A stretch of DNA of 64,000 nt from Candidatus Centipeda massiliensis (GCF_900290285.1 NZ_LT985754.1:458299-522298); one strand, 5' to 3'. Shown: positions 30,033-41,395, counted from the first letter of the stretch. The notes: a model not told the origin generated them from the letters alone. Made by a program: numbers and translations.

Positions 30033-31577
30033 ATGAGTGAAAAGCACCCCTTTTACATCACGACACCGATCTACTACCCGAGCGCGAAGCTGCACATCGG
30101 GCACGCCTACTGCACGACGGTCGCGGATACGATCGCACGGTTCAAGCGGCTCGCGGGCTACGATGTGTTCTTTCTGACCGGCTCGGATGAGCACGGGCAG
30201 AAGATTCAGCAGGCGGCGGAAAAGGAGGGCGTGACGCCCATCCAGTACGTCGACCGCATCGTCGCGGGTTTTCAGGAGCTGTGGCGGCTGCTCGGCATCT
30301 CCTACGACGACTTTATCCGCACGTCGGAGGAGCGTCATTACAGGCTCGTGCAGCACATCTTTCAACAGATCTACGATCAGGGCGACATCTACAAGGGAGC
30401 GTACAAGGGACTCTACTGCACGCCGTGCGAGAGCTACTGGACGAAGCTGCAGCTGGACGAGAACGGCTGCTGCCCCGACTGCCACCGCCCCGTACAGGAG
30501 GTCGCGGAGGAGGCGTACTTCTTCTGCATGAGCAAGTACGCGGATCGTCTGCTTGCGTACATCAACGAGCATCCGGACTTTATCCAGCCCGTCTCGCGCC
30601 GCAACGAGATGATCGCGTTCATCGAGCAGGGGCTTGAGGATCTGTGCGTTTCGCGCACCTCGTTCGACTGGGGCATCCCCGTGCCGTTTGACCCGAAGCA
30701 CGTCGTCTACGTCTGGTTCGACGCGCTCACGAACTACCTCACGCCGATCGGCTACATGGATGACAAGGCGAAATTCAATCACTACTGGCCGGCGGACGTA
30801 CATCTCGTCGGCAAGGAGATCGTGCGCTTCCACACGATTATATGGGGCTGTATGCTGATGGCACTCGCGCTTGATCTGCCGAAAAAGGTGTACGGGCACG
30901 GCTGGCTGATCGTGGATGGGGCAAAGATGTCGAAGTCCGTCGGCAACGTGGTCGATCCGATCGCGCTCATCGAGGAGTTCGGCGCGGACGCCGTGCGCTA
31001 CTTCCTGCTGCGCGAGATCACGCTCGGGCAGGATGGAAACATCTCGCGCGACGCGCTCATCGGGCGCATCAACTCCGATCTGGCGAACGATCTCGGCAAT
31101 CTGCTGCACAGAACACTCTCGATGGCGAAGAAATATCGTCAGGGTGTGATCCGAAAGAGCGCGGGGCGCACGGATTTCGATGCGGCACTGGAGGAGATGG
31201 CAGCGGCGACCGTGCGTGACTACACGGAACAGATGGAGCAGATGGAGCTGTCTGCGGCGATCAAGACGGCGTGGGCGCTGATCTCGCGCACGAACAAATA
31301 CATCGACGAGACCGCGCCGTGGACGCTCGCCAAGGACGAGGCGCGGGCGGCGGAACTTGATTCCGTGCTCTATCATCTCGTCGAGTCGCTGCGCATGACC
31401 AGTATCCTGATCGCACCGTTCCTGCCCGCGACCGCGCGCCGCATTCATGAGCAGCTGGGCTGCACCTCGGACTTTGCAACGGTGCAGCTTGCGGATACCG
31501 CGTGGGGCGGCACGGAGGACGGACATACGGTCGGCACGGCGGAGCAGCTTTTCCCACGCATTGAGATCGAAAAATGA
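30033..31577 (+). CDS. metG: Methionyl-tRNA synthetase
   Basis: A 514-residue class I synthetase charging tRNA-Met. It has the HIGH motif (KLHIGHAYC), KMSKS (GAKMSKSVGN) and one zinc knuckle CTPCE...CPDC. It ends without the C-terminal dimerisation/tRNA-binding domain carried by the longer (about 640-residue) bacterial form, so it is the short type; a separate binding domain is not seen nearby. The RBS before ATG 30033 is weak (GAGG). The stop overlaps the tatD start by 4 bases. Confidence 0.96.
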   Translation: MSEKHPFYITTPIYYPSAKLHIGHAYCTTVADTIARFKRLAGYDVFFLTGSDEHGQKIQQAAEKEGVTPIQYVDRIVAGFQELWRLLGISYDDFIRTSEERHYRLVQHIFQQIYDQGDIYKGAYKGLYCTPCESYWTKLQLDENGCCPDCHRPVQEVAEEAYFFCMSKYADRLLAYINEHPDFIQPVSRRNEMIAFIEQGLEDLCVSRTSFDWGIPVPFDPKHVVYVWFDALTNYLTPIGYMDDKAKFNHYWPADVHLVGKEIVRFHTIIWGCMLMALALDLPKKVYGHGWLIVDGAKMSKSVGNVVDPIALIEEFGADAVRYFLLREITLGQDGNISRDALIGRINSDLANDLGNLLHRTLSMAKKYRQGVIRKSAGRTDFDAALEEMAAATVRDYTEQMEQMELSAAIKTAWALISRTNKYIDETAPWTLAKDEARAAELDSVLYHLVESLRMTSILIAPFLPATARRIHEQLGCTSDFATVQLADTAWGGTEDGHTVGTAEQLFPRIEIEK

Positions 31578-32359
31578 TGACATTCATTGATACGCACGCC
31601 CATCTCTATGACGAGCGCTATGACGAGGATCGCGCGGAGATGATTGCACGCGCCGAGGCGGCGGGGGTCGCGCAGATCATCAGTATGGGTGACACGATGG
31701 CGGCGTCTGCACAGGTCGTCGCCGACGCAGAGCAGTATCCCGCACTCTACGCCGCCGTCGGCATCCACCCCGAGAGTGCGTGCGTGCTGACGGACGCGGA
31801 GCGTGTACAGCTCCTTGCATGGGCGCAGCACCCGAAGGTCGTTGCCATCGGTGAGATCGGGCTGGACTACTACTGGGAGAAGGATCCGCAGGTGCGTGCC
31901 GTGCAGCGCGAGCTCTTTGTCACGCAGCTTGAGATTGCACGTACGGCGGGACTGCCCGTCTGCATCCACGACCGCGAGGCGCACGGGGATACGCTCGCGA
32001 TCCTAAAGGCGGAGGGGCGTGATCTCACGGGCGTGCTCCACTGCTACTCGGGCAGCCTTGAGACGGCGCGCGAGCTGTGGAAGATGGGCTACTACATCGG
32101 CATCGACGGCCCTCTGACGTTCAAGAATGCGGCAAAGCTGCCGGACATTGTGCGCGAAGCGCCGCAGGAGAGGCTCCTCATCGAGACGGACAGCCCCTAC
32201 CTCGCGCCCGTACCGAAGCGCGGCAAGCGCAACGAGCCCGCCTACGTCGTGCACGTCGCGGCGAAGATCGCGGAGCTGCGCGGCGAGTCCGTCGAGGAGG
32301 TCGCACAGTATACGACGGAGAACGCGCGGCGGCTGTATCCGAAGCTCGCAGAGGCGTGA
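31574..32359 (+). CDS. tatD: TatD-family metal-dependent hydrolase (DNase)
   Basis: A 261-residue TIM-barrel hydrolase. Metal ligands are seen in IDTHAHLYD (HxH), GEIGLDYYW (Glu), the His of VCIHDREA, HCYSG and ETDSPYLAP (Asp). Family members are 3'-5' DNases or related phosphoesterases. It overlaps metG (ATGATGA), an order common in Firmicutes. ATG 31577 is an equally possible start. Confidence 0.92.
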   Translation: MMTFIDTHAHLYDERYDEDRAEMIARAEAAGVAQIISMGDTMAASAQVVADAEQYPALYAAVGIHPESACVLTDAERVQLLAWAQHPKVVAIGEIGLDYYWEKDPQVRAVQRELFVTQLEIARTAGLPVCIHDREAHGDTLAILKAEGRDLTGVLHCYSGSLETARELWKMGYYIGIDGPLTFKNAAKLPDIVREAPQERLLIETDSPYLAPVPKRGKRNEPAYVVHVAAKIAELRGESVEEVAQYTTENARRLYPKLAEA

Positions 32360-32375
32360 CGGCTCTCGGCAGAGG

Positions 32376-32640
32376 CACCCCTACCGTCACGCCTGCGGCG
32401 TGCCACTTCCCCCGCTTTGGCGGGGGAAGCTAAGGAAGCACTGATAAATTCAGCCGCGCCATCTTAGCGCATCTTTTTTGCCCGCTTTTCGTTAGCAAAT
32501 CCTCCACATAGCTTTGGCTATGCGTCCGGTTTGCTGCCTCAATCGGACGAAAAAATCTACGCCAATCTGACGGACTTCATTTTATCAGCGATTCCCTAAG
32601 CTGCCGGAACTCCAAGCCTCCCCCACCGCAGCAACGTGCC
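32376..32640 (+). repeat. Repeat C, copy 1, split by element B
   Basis: Left part (32376-32430) ends in the palindrome CTTCCCCCGC/GCGGGGGAAG. Right part (32599-32640) carries GCCTCCCCCACCGCAGC. The same two parts, in the same order and also split by a B element, occur at 38938-39228. Element B was therefore inserted in the same kind of sequence twice. Confidence 0.65.
32431..32598 (+). repeat. Hairpin element B, copy 4 (nested in repeat C)
   Basis: Complete copy with terminal repeats TAAGGAAGCACTGATAAA and TTTATCAGCGATTCCCTAA. Central stem AGCAAA (32494-32499) with TTTGCT (32530-32535), and CATAG-CTTTGG-CTATG-type tip. Confidence 0.85.
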
Positions 32641-32705
32641 GTCCCAATATACCCATCCTTTTGAAACAAAATTCATACACCTTTCTTGTTTTTTCGTAAA
32701 CCATC

Positions 32706-32744
32706 GCCCTGTGTGTGGAGACGTTCTCCGCATGCAGGGCTTTT
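32706..32744 (+). terminator. Hairpin with T-tract downstream of tatD repeats
   Basis: GCCCTG...TGTGGAGA pairs with TCTCCGCA...CAGGGC, followed by TTTT. It lies in the 514-base space between tatD and the 3D-domain gene, which otherwise holds only repeats C and B. Confidence 0.6.
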
Positions 32745-32873
32745 GCATGGGACGATTTTCCTTACAAGTGGCGAGGAAAAGGAGAAAACCTCTCTCAATT
32801 TTATATCGAATCCCATTTTTCATGAAAAATTCAGCTTGAAGTGGGAAAATGCTATCCGTAAAGGGGGGGTTCT

Positions 32874-33683
32874 ATGCAGTGGCAGAACCTTGGAAAGTTG
32901 ATTCGGACAAAGAAAAACACAATGTTCTGTGCTACGCTTGCGGGTATGATGATACTTTCAAGCGGCTTTACGATGAACGGTCTTCCGAAGAATATGCAGC
33001 GCGTGAGCGTGCATGTGGACGGCGAGACCATCACCGACATGACGGTGCAGACGAGACCCACTGATATTTTTGAGAAGCTCGGCATAACGCTCGGCGCGAA
33101 GGATACCTACGAGGTGTTCCACAGCGCGGATCAGCGTCATACAGAGATTTCCGTACGCCGTGCCGTGCCCGTGCACATCACATTCTGGGACGATACACAG
33201 CAGGTCTTGACCAGTGGACGTACCGTTGCTGATGTCATGGCGGAGTACGGCTATAACCCACATGAGGTCGACGTGACGCCGGAGGCAGATACGCCGGTCA
33301 CGGCAGATCTCGCGATTATACTGACGGAGAACGAGCAGGCTGCCGAGCAGCGTCGTGCACGCGAGCGTGAGGCAGACCGCGTCAGCCGCGGCATCCCGCG
33401 CTACCGTGCGGCATACACGATGCACGCATCGGCGTATCTCCCGGGTGACGGGGGCGGCAGCGGCGTCACGGCGACCGGCATGGTCGCGCGCCGTGGTGTG
33501 GTTGCGGTCGATCCGAACGTCATTCCGCTCGGCTCGCGCCTCTACATCCCGGGATATGGCGAGGCAATCGCCGCCGATACGGGTGGTGCGATTGTCGGAA
33601 ATACGATTGATCTCTGCATGGAGAGCTATGATGAGGCAATCCAGTTTGGACGCCGCTCCGTCGAGGTCTATGTCATCGACTGA
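32874..33683 (+). CDS. 3D-domain cell-wall protein (YabE/YuiC-like, DUF348)
   Basis: A 269-residue exported protein. A signal or anchor segment (about 18-35) is followed by a DUF348-type domain (about 40-150; RVSVHVDGETITDMTVQT) and a short charged linker. The C-terminal 3D domain (about 178-269) has the family's three conserved aspartates in VAVDPNVIPLGSRLYIPGYG, AADTGGAI and IDLCM. Related proteins (YabE, YuiC, Sps) cleave peptidoglycan glycan strands by lytic transglycosylation. AAAGGGGGG precedes the ATG. It is a single gene closed by a terminator. Confidence 0.9.
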   Translation: MQWQNLGKLIRTKKNTMFCATLAGMMILSSGFTMNGLPKNMQRVSVHVDGETITDMTVQTRPTDIFEKLGITLGAKDTYEVFHSADQRHTEISVRRAVPVHITFWDDTQQVLTSGRTVADVMAEYGYNPHEVDVTPEADTPVTADLAIILTENEQAAEQRRAREREADRVSRGIPRYRAAYTMHASAYLPGDGGGSGVTATGMVARRGVVAVDPNVIPLGSRLYIPGYGEAIAADTGGAIVGNTIDLCMESYDEAIQFGRRSVEVYVID

Positions 33684-33699
33684 TGATTTGCAGACAGTG

Positions 33700-33737
33700 G
33701 ATCACTGTGCGATAATTCGCGCAGTGATTCTTTTTTT
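33700..33737 (+). terminator. Terminator of the 3D-domain gene
   Basis: GATCACTGTGCG pairs with CGCGCAGTGATTC, followed by TTTTTTT. Confidence 0.88.
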
Positions 33738-33738
33738 G

Positions 33739-33767
33739 TTGACAAAGGAAGTTTTTAGTGATACTAT
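33739..33767 (+). promoter_or_regulatory. Promoter of the cobalamin riboswitch-mutAB transcript
   Basis: TTGACA (33739-33744), 17-base spacer, TACTAT (33762-33767). Transcription would start near 33774, shortly before the riboswitch. Confidence 0.75.
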
Positions 33768-33802
33768 TCTATCGTACCATAAAAATTACATATTGATTTC
33801 GG

Positions 33803-33988
33803 ATCAAGTGCAGAGGTTCTGCGTGCAGAGCCTCAGATGCTTCATAGGGAATCCGGTATAAGCCGGAGCGGTCACGCCACTGTAACAGGGAGTGATTCCG
33901 CGCGCCGACACCCGTCGGCAGTCACTGGGGAGAAATCTCTGGGAAGATGCGGAAGAACGATGAACTGAAGCCAGGAGACCTGCTTGAT
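33803..33988 (+). ncRNA. Cobalamin (adenosylcobalamin) riboswitch
   Basis: Contains the B12 box GAAGCCAGGAGACCTGC (33967-33983) and the other conserved blocks AGGGAATCCGGT, GCCGGAGCGGTC, CCACTGTAAC and GGGAAGATG. The outer stem ATCAAG (33803-33808) pairs with CTTGAT (33983-33988). It is on the same strand as the B12-dependent mutase genes mutA-mutB and would couple their expression, or that of a lost gene, to the coenzyme level. Confidence 0.95.
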
Positions 33989-34105
33989 TAACAATCACCG
34001 ATTGACCTGCGAGTGATGGGGATGGAGATTTTGCGGATTCGTTCGCCTCAAGAGAGAGTTTGGCACCGATTGACCAGACCGTATGGGGAACTGAGTAACG
34101 ATACC

Positions 34106-34164
34106 GGAAAAGCCCGTTCTGCACACCGTGTGGAAGGGGCTTTTCCTTTTCCATACACACGGTG
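34106..34164 (+). promoter_or_regulatory. Candidate expression platform: two competing hairpins
   Basis: GGAAAAGCCC (34106-34115) pairs with GGGCTTTTCC (34137-34146), followed by TTTTCC, a terminator. CACCGTGTG (34124-34132) can instead pair with CACACGGTG (34156-34164), whose loop contains the terminator's right arm. The two folds exclude each other. Confidence 0.55.
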
Positions 34165-34306
34165 CTGCAGAGCGATCCTGAGGAGATCTGTGTGCATGTG
34201 CTGAGAATCCCGTGCATAGAGATTTCCCCGGGATGAGGGAGTATGCGCTCCTTGGGGAAACATTGCTCATCTTTTCAGTTCTCGTTTTGCCTTCTATATG
34301 GAGGCT

Positions 34307-34342
34307 GCGCTCTGAGGGTGGAAGCTCAGAGCGCTTTTTTTT
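34307..34342 (+). terminator. Second intrinsic terminator upstream of mutA
   Basis: GCGCTCTGAG pairs with CTCAGAGCGC, followed by TTTTTTTT. It lies about 190 bases before mutA. The 550 bases between the riboswitch and mutA hold no convincing gene, so this may be another regulatory step or the end of a removed gene. Confidence 0.85.
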
Positions 34343-34533
34343 AGGGTTAGCAATACTCTGTGTTTATCTTTTTTCCCCTGTCGGCTTCAATACGCTTCCG
34401 CGTAGCTCTTCTACGCGTTCAGCGCATTTCATGGACAGGGAAAAAATCTCGCCCACATCGTATTGCTTTATTCATAATGTTGGGAGTCTATCTCAGCACA
34501 GCCTTCCCGCAATAAATTAAAGGAGGACGTACT

Positions 34534-36716
34534 ATGCCGGAAGAAAAAGAGCGGTCGAGTGACGAAGAGCTTCAGAAGCTTCTGAAGAAATCAGCGGACA
34601 TCGAGGACTTCCCCGACGTTCCACTCGATGAATTCACGCCGCCCACAGACGAGGAGTGGAAAGCCGCGTGTGAGGCACTCCTCAAGGGTGCGCCGTTCGA
34701 GAAAAAGATGTTCACGAAGACCTACGAGGGCATCACCTTCGACCCGATGTATACGCGGAAACATACGGAGGAGATCCTACCGAAGAGCGTTATGCCCGGC
34801 ATGGGGGACTATCTGCGCGGCATCGATGCGGCGGGCTATATCGGAAAGCCATGGGGGATTGCGCAGGCGTGCGATGAAACTCTGCCGTCTGAGAACAACG
34901 AACTCCTGCGTCATGAGAACGACAAGGGCGCGACGATCTATCACATCGTCCTTGACAATGCCTCGCGTACAGGTGTGGATGCACGTCAGGCGGAGCATGT
35001 CGGCGACACGGGGACGAGCGTGACGACGGTCGAGGATATGCACACCCTGCTCGATGGACTTGACCTTGCGAAATTCCCGCTCTATGTCTATGTGGGTGCA
35101 AATGCCGTGCCCCTTCTCGCGCTCGTGGCGGCGGCACGCCGCGCGGCGGGTGAGGATGTGGGGAAACTGCACGGCATCATCGGAGCCGACCCCATCGGTG
35201 CGCTTGTGACGGACGGGAAGCTTCCCGCCTCCCTTGAGACGCACTATGACAGCCTCGCGGCGGCGGCGCGCTGGGCGGTGAAGAACGCGCCGCGTCTGCG
35301 GACGGTGTTTGTGCGCAGCGATGTCTACAGCAGCGGCGGCGCAAACGATGTGCAGGAGGTTGCGACGTGTCTTGCGACGGCGACGGCATACGTGCGTGCA
35401 CTGTGCGAACGTGGGCTTACGGTTGACGAGGCAGCGTCGCAGATTGCATTTTGCTTCTCCATGGGTGCGAACTTCTTCCTGCAGATCGCTAAACTGCGCG
35501 CCGTACGTCCGCTCTGGGCACAGATTGTAAAGGCGTTCGGCGGCAGTGCGGAGGCGCAGAAGATGCACATCCATGCACGCCCCGCGCTGTTTTTCAAGAC
35601 CGTCTATGATCCCTACGTCAATATGCTGCGCAACACGACGGAGATCTTCTCGGGGGTTGTGGGCGGCATCGACTCGTTCGAGAGTACGCCGTTCGATGAG
35701 CCGATCCGCAAGGGCGATGAGTTTTCGCGCCGCATTGCACGCAACATCCAGATCATGCTCCAAGAGGAGTTTGGGCTCCTCCAGCCGATTGACCCCGCCG
35801 GCGGCTCGTGGGCAGTCGAGACACTGACGCGCCAGATGAAGGAAAAGATCTGGGCAGAGTTCCAAGAGATTGAGAAGCAGGGCGGCATCGTCACGGCGCT
35901 GCGCAGCGGCACTGTGCAGGAGGGCATTGCCAAGGTGCTTGAGAGCCGCTTTAAGAGTGCGGATCTGCGCAAGGATCGCATTGTCGGCAACAATATGTAC
36001 CCGAACATGACGGAGACCCTGCTTGAGACGCGTCCTGAGGACACGGCGGCGCTCAAGGCGCAGCGCACGGCGGATATCGAGGCGTATCTCTCGGACATCG
36101 ACACGAAGCACTTGGGCGAGGCGCTTGCGGCGCTCAAGGGAGCGCTCAGCGTTGAGAATGCGACCGAGGCGGCGCTTGCGGGGGCAACGATTGCAGAACT
36201 CGCAGCGGCGGTCACGGAAGGGAAGGGCGCAGAGCAGGTCACGGCGATTGCGCCGCACCGTTGGAGCGAGCGCTTTGAGGTGCTCAGGAAGCGCACGGAG
36301 GACTACAAGGCGGAGAAGAACGACAACGTGAAGATCTTCCTCGCGAACATGGGACCCATCCCGCAGCACAAGGCGCGCGCGGACTTTACCACGGGTTTCC
36401 TGCAGGTCGGCGCGTTCGAGGTGCTCACGAACGACGGGTTCAAGACGGTGGAGGAGGCGGCAGACGCGGCGCGTGCGAGCGGTGCGGATGCGGTCGTGAT
36501 CTGCTCCACGGATGCGACCTACCCCGAGATCGTTCCCGCACTCGCGCCGAAGCTCCACGAGGTGCTGCCGAATGTGCGCGTGTTCCTCGCGGGCGCTGCA
36601 CCGAAGGATCTGCTTGAAACGTACAAGGAAGCGGGCATTGACGAATACATCTCCGTCCGTGCGAACTGCTATGAGGTGCTTGAGAGCCTTCAGAAAAAGA
36701 AAGGGATGATTGCGTA

Positions 36717-36717
<1 letters not shown>
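34534..36717 (+). CDS. mutA: Methylmalonyl-CoA mutase small (beta) subunit
   Basis: A 727-residue subunit of the heterodimeric mutase that interconverts succinyl-CoA and (R)-methylmalonyl-CoA on the propionate pathway. It has the TIM-barrel part ([21 protein letters not shown]) and a C-terminal flavodoxin-like domain, but that domain lacks the DxHxxG cobalamin-binding motif, as expected for the non-catalytic small subunit. AAAGGAGG lies before ATG 34534. Its stop overlaps the mutB start by one base (TAATG), so the two subunits are coupled. It lies downstream of the cobalamin riboswitch. Confidence 0.95.
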
Positions 36718-38915
<2,198 letters not shown>

Positions 38916-38937
38916 GGAGATATTGGGAGTCGAGGAG

Positions 38938-39228
38938 CGCCCCTATCGGCTCACTGCGTTCGCCACTTCCCCCGCTCTGACGGGGGAAGCTAAGGAAGCA
39001 CTGATAAATTCAGCACTGCCATCTTGGTGCATCTGTTTTCGCCCTGCCTGTGTTGACAAATCCTCCACATAGCCTCTGCTATGCGTCCGGTTTGTCTCCT
39101 TGGCAGGACAAAAAATCTGCACCAATCTGACAGACTTCATTTTATCAGTGATTCCCTAATTTGCCGAGCCCCCAGCCTCCCCTGCCGCAGCGGGGGAGGG
39201 GAACCACGCGCAGCGTGGTGGAAGGGGC
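38938..39228 (+). repeat. Repeat C, copy 2, split by element B
   Basis: Left part (38938-38990) with CCACTTCCCCCGCT...CGGGGGAAGC; right part (39159-39228) with GCCTCCCCTGCCGCAG, GGGGGAGGGG and ACCACGCGCAGCGTGGT. The outer arms are roughly complementary, so the element is a large palindrome. It is interrupted by element B copy 5. Confidence 0.7.
38991..39158 (+). repeat. Hairpin element B, copy 5 (nested in repeat C)
   Basis: Complete copy in plus orientation with both terminal repeats. The central tip is CATAG-CCTCTG-CTATG-like. Sits between mutB and meaB. Confidence 0.85.
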
Positions 39229-39326
39229 GCTTTGAACGATGAATCCGACATGAATACGGGGCTGCTCTGTACGAACTGAAAAAGTTTCGGCGAGCAGCCC
39301 TGTTTTGTGCTATGAAAGGAGGCTTT

Positions 39327-40505
39327 ATGAGCGAAAAATATACCACAGAACGACCCGACTGGGTACCCGAGGATGCCGACTGCAAGTTCACGACAAGCGT
39401 CATGGGCGGCATCGAGGGCATCAAGGATCTGACCGTCGGCAATATCAACCCGAAAATCTTGAATGGCACGGGGATGCCGCGCCGCAAACTCATCCTCTCC
39501 GAGGACGACTATGTGGAGGGCGTCGCGCGCGGCGACCGCATGACGCTCTCGCGCGCGATCACACTTATCGAGAGCAACAGCAGCAAGCATTTTAAACTCG
39601 CCCAGCGCGTCCTGCAGCGGCTCCTGCCAAAGACGGGCAACGCGCTGCGCATCGGCATCACGGGCGTTCCCGGCGCGGGCAAGTCGACGATGATCGAGGC
39701 GTTCGGCAATATGCTCTGCGATGCGGGACACCGTGTCGCCGTGCTCACCGTCGACCCGACGAGCTCCGTCACGAAGGGATCGATCCTCGGCGACAAGACG
39801 CGCATGGGCACGCTCTCACGCCGCCCCGAGGCGTTCATCCGTCCCTCGCCTGCGGGCGGCACCCTCGGCGGCGTCGCGCGCAAGAGCCGTGAGACGATGC
39901 TTCTCTGCGAGGCGGCGGGCTACGATGTCATCATCATCGAGACGGTCGGTGTCGGGCAGTCCGAGACCACCGTGCGCTCGATGGTTGATTTCTTCCTGCT
40001 CGTCGTACTGACGGGTGCGGGCGATGAGCTGCAGGGCATCAAGAAGGGCATCATGGAGCTTGCGGACGCCATTGTCATCAACAAGGCGGACGGGGACAAC
40101 CTCGTCAAGGCGAAGGTCGCGCGCGGACAGTACGAGCGCATGATCGAGTTCATCCGTCCCGCGACGCCGGGCTGGGAGACACACGCCTACCTCGCCTCCG
40201 CCATCGAAAAGACGGGGCTTGCCGAACTCTGGGAGGTCATCCGCATCTTCCGCGACAAGACAACCGAAACGGGCATCTGGAAGAAACGGCGCGACGGGCA
40301 GCTGCTCGACTGGATGAACAGCATGATCGATGAGCACCTGCACAACCTCTTCTTCGAGGATGCCATTGTGCGCGGACGGATGCCCGAGGTAAAGGGAGCC
40401 ATCCTCTCAGGCGAGATCTCGCCGACACAGGCGGTCGCGGAGCTGCTCAGCGTATTCGACGTACATCGCGCGGCAGGGCGGCAGGTCGACCTCTTTACGA
40501 ATTGA
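39327..40505 (+). CDS. meaB: Methylmalonyl-CoA mutase-associated GTPase MeaB
   Basis: A 392-residue G3E-family P-loop GTPase that gates adenosylcobalamin loading into, and protects, methylmalonyl-CoA mutase. It has Walker A GITGVPGAGKST, the switch segment VDPTSSVTKGSILGDKTRM, IETVGVGQSET and the guanine-specificity NKAD. It carries about 65 N-terminal residues before the usual family beginning (VEGVARGDRMTLSRAITLIES-like), longer than typical MeaB. AAAGGAGG before ATG 39327 decides this start over the ATG at 39312. Placement after mutAB supports the role. Confidence 0.95.
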   Translation: MSEKYTTERPDWVPEDADCKFTTSVMGGIEGIKDLTVGNINPKILNGTGMPRRKLILSEDDYVEGVARGDRMTLSRAITLIESNSSKHFKLAQRVLQRLLPKTGNALRIGITGVPGAGKSTMIEAFGNMLCDAGHRVAVLTVDPTSSVTKGSILGDKTRMGTLSRRPEAFIRPSPAGGTLGGVARKSRETMLLCEAAGYDVIIIETVGVGQSETTVRSMVDFFLLVVLTGAGDELQGIKKGIMELADAIVINKADGDNLVKAKVARGQYERMIEFIRPATPGWETHAYLASAIEKTGLAELWEVIRIFRDKTTETGIWKKRRDGQLLDWMNSMIDEHLHNLFFEDAIVRGRMPEVKGAILSGEISPTQAVAELLSVFDVHRAAGRQVDLFTN

Positions 40506-40508
40506 GAA

Positions 40509-40680
40509 CAGCCTCCCCCGTTTGCTGACCTGTCCGCGAAGCAAGCCCGAAGGGCACAGCTGATCGGGTAACAGGTCGTATGGGAAAACGTCCCAAGAAC
40601 ACGAGCGTTAGCGATGTGTGATTGGTTGACGTTGACCGCTACGGGGGAGGGGGACCGCGTAAGCGGTGGAAGGGGGACTT
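40509..40680 (+). repeat. Repeat C-related sequence, diverged
   Basis: Begins CAGCCTCCCCCGTTTGC and ends with CGGGGGAGGGGGACCGC and GCGGTGGAAGGGG, the arms of repeat C, but the middle differs from the other copies. The right end provides the GGAAGGGGG used as RBS by the next gene. Confidence 0.5.
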
Positions 40681-40683
40681 AGA

Positions 40684-41241
40684 TTGCACAAACGCATCTG
40701 CCTCTCGGGCGCGGATATGTACGAGCTTGAGGAGGTCTTTACGGGGCGGCGCGGCATTACGAGCGTCCGCACGGGCTACATCAACGCCGCGCCCGATGCC
40801 CGCCATGAGGATGTGGCAACGGGTGCGGCGGGCGGACGCATGGGGGTCGAGATCTGCTATGATCCGAAGAAGATCGACATTTCTCAGCTCCTCGACCTGC
40901 ACTTTGCCGTCGTCACGCCCTACAGCATCGACGGGCAGGGCTATGTGCGCGGCAGTATGTACCGTGCGGGCGTCTTCTACGAGAGCGCGGAGGACGAGCC
41001 GCAGGTCGCCCTCTATCTCACGTTTCTCGCGGGCAAGGGGCGCTGTCCCGCCACGGGCGAGCACCTGACGCTCAACGATCCGAACAGCAGCGCGGCGGCG
41101 CGGCGTGTTCTCCATGCGACCATGGAGCGGTTGACCTCGTTTCAGCCGGCGGCGGACGAGTATCAGGGCTATCTCGCGCGGCACCCCGAGACGGAAACCT
41201 ACATCGACCTCGCGCGTCTGCGCGAACTTGTGAAACTGTGA
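40684..41241 (+). CDS. MsrA-like protein lacking the catalytic cysteine
   Basis: A 185-residue protein that aligns along the peptide-methionine sulfoxide reductase A domain: EEVFTGRRGITSVRTGYINA, the repeated VEICYDPKKIDISQLLDLHF and GSMYRAGVFY. The catalytic GCFWG motif is replaced by GADMYE, so the nucleophilic Cys is Asp (residue 11 or adjacent). Cysteines at residue 6 and in EICYDP and RCPATG remain. It is therefore probably not a normal MsrA. Start TTG 40684 lies 6 bases after GGAAGGGGGA; GTG 40666 has no RBS. It is transcribed alone after meaB and ends in a terminator. Confidence 0.8.
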   Translation: MHKRICLSGADMYELEEVFTGRRGITSVRTGYINAAPDARHEDVATGAAGGRMGVEICYDPKKIDISQLLDLHFAVVTPYSIDGQGYVRGSMYRAGVFYESAEDEPQVALYLTFLAGKGRCPATGEHLTLNDPNSSAAARRVLHATMERLTSFQPAADEYQGYLARHPETETYIDLARLRELVKL

Positions 41242-41247
41242 ATGTGT

Positions 41248-41287
41248 CTGCTGCATGGAGTGAAAAACTTCATGCGGCAGCCTTTTT
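41248..41287 (+). terminator. Terminator of the MsrA-like gene
   Basis: CTGCTGCATG pairs with CATGCGGCAG, followed by CCTTTTTT. Confidence 0.85.
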
Positions 41288-41335
41288 TATAGAATCTATC
41301 GTGCAAGTATAATAGAAAAAGGCACTATGATAAAA

Positions 41336-41395
41336 GTTACGGACAAAAGAAGATACAGTACTCCACGCAGCGCGCATCCGTAACAGCTGCCATAG
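41336..41395 (+). repeat. Short element related to the outer stem of element A copy 3
   Basis: GTTACGGACAAAAGAAGAT, then AGTACTCC, and CCGTAACAGCTGCC also frame element A copy 3 at 57378-57593. Here the 150-bp palindromic core is missing. GTTACGGA and TCCGTAAC pair. It may be an internally deleted copy. It lies upstream of a chemoreceptor gene. Confidence 0.6.

Noticed and set aside
34212-34520. A 102-codon plus-strand frame between the riboswitch and mutA
   Set aside because: It runs through a strong intrinsic terminator and has no RBS or recognisable sequence.
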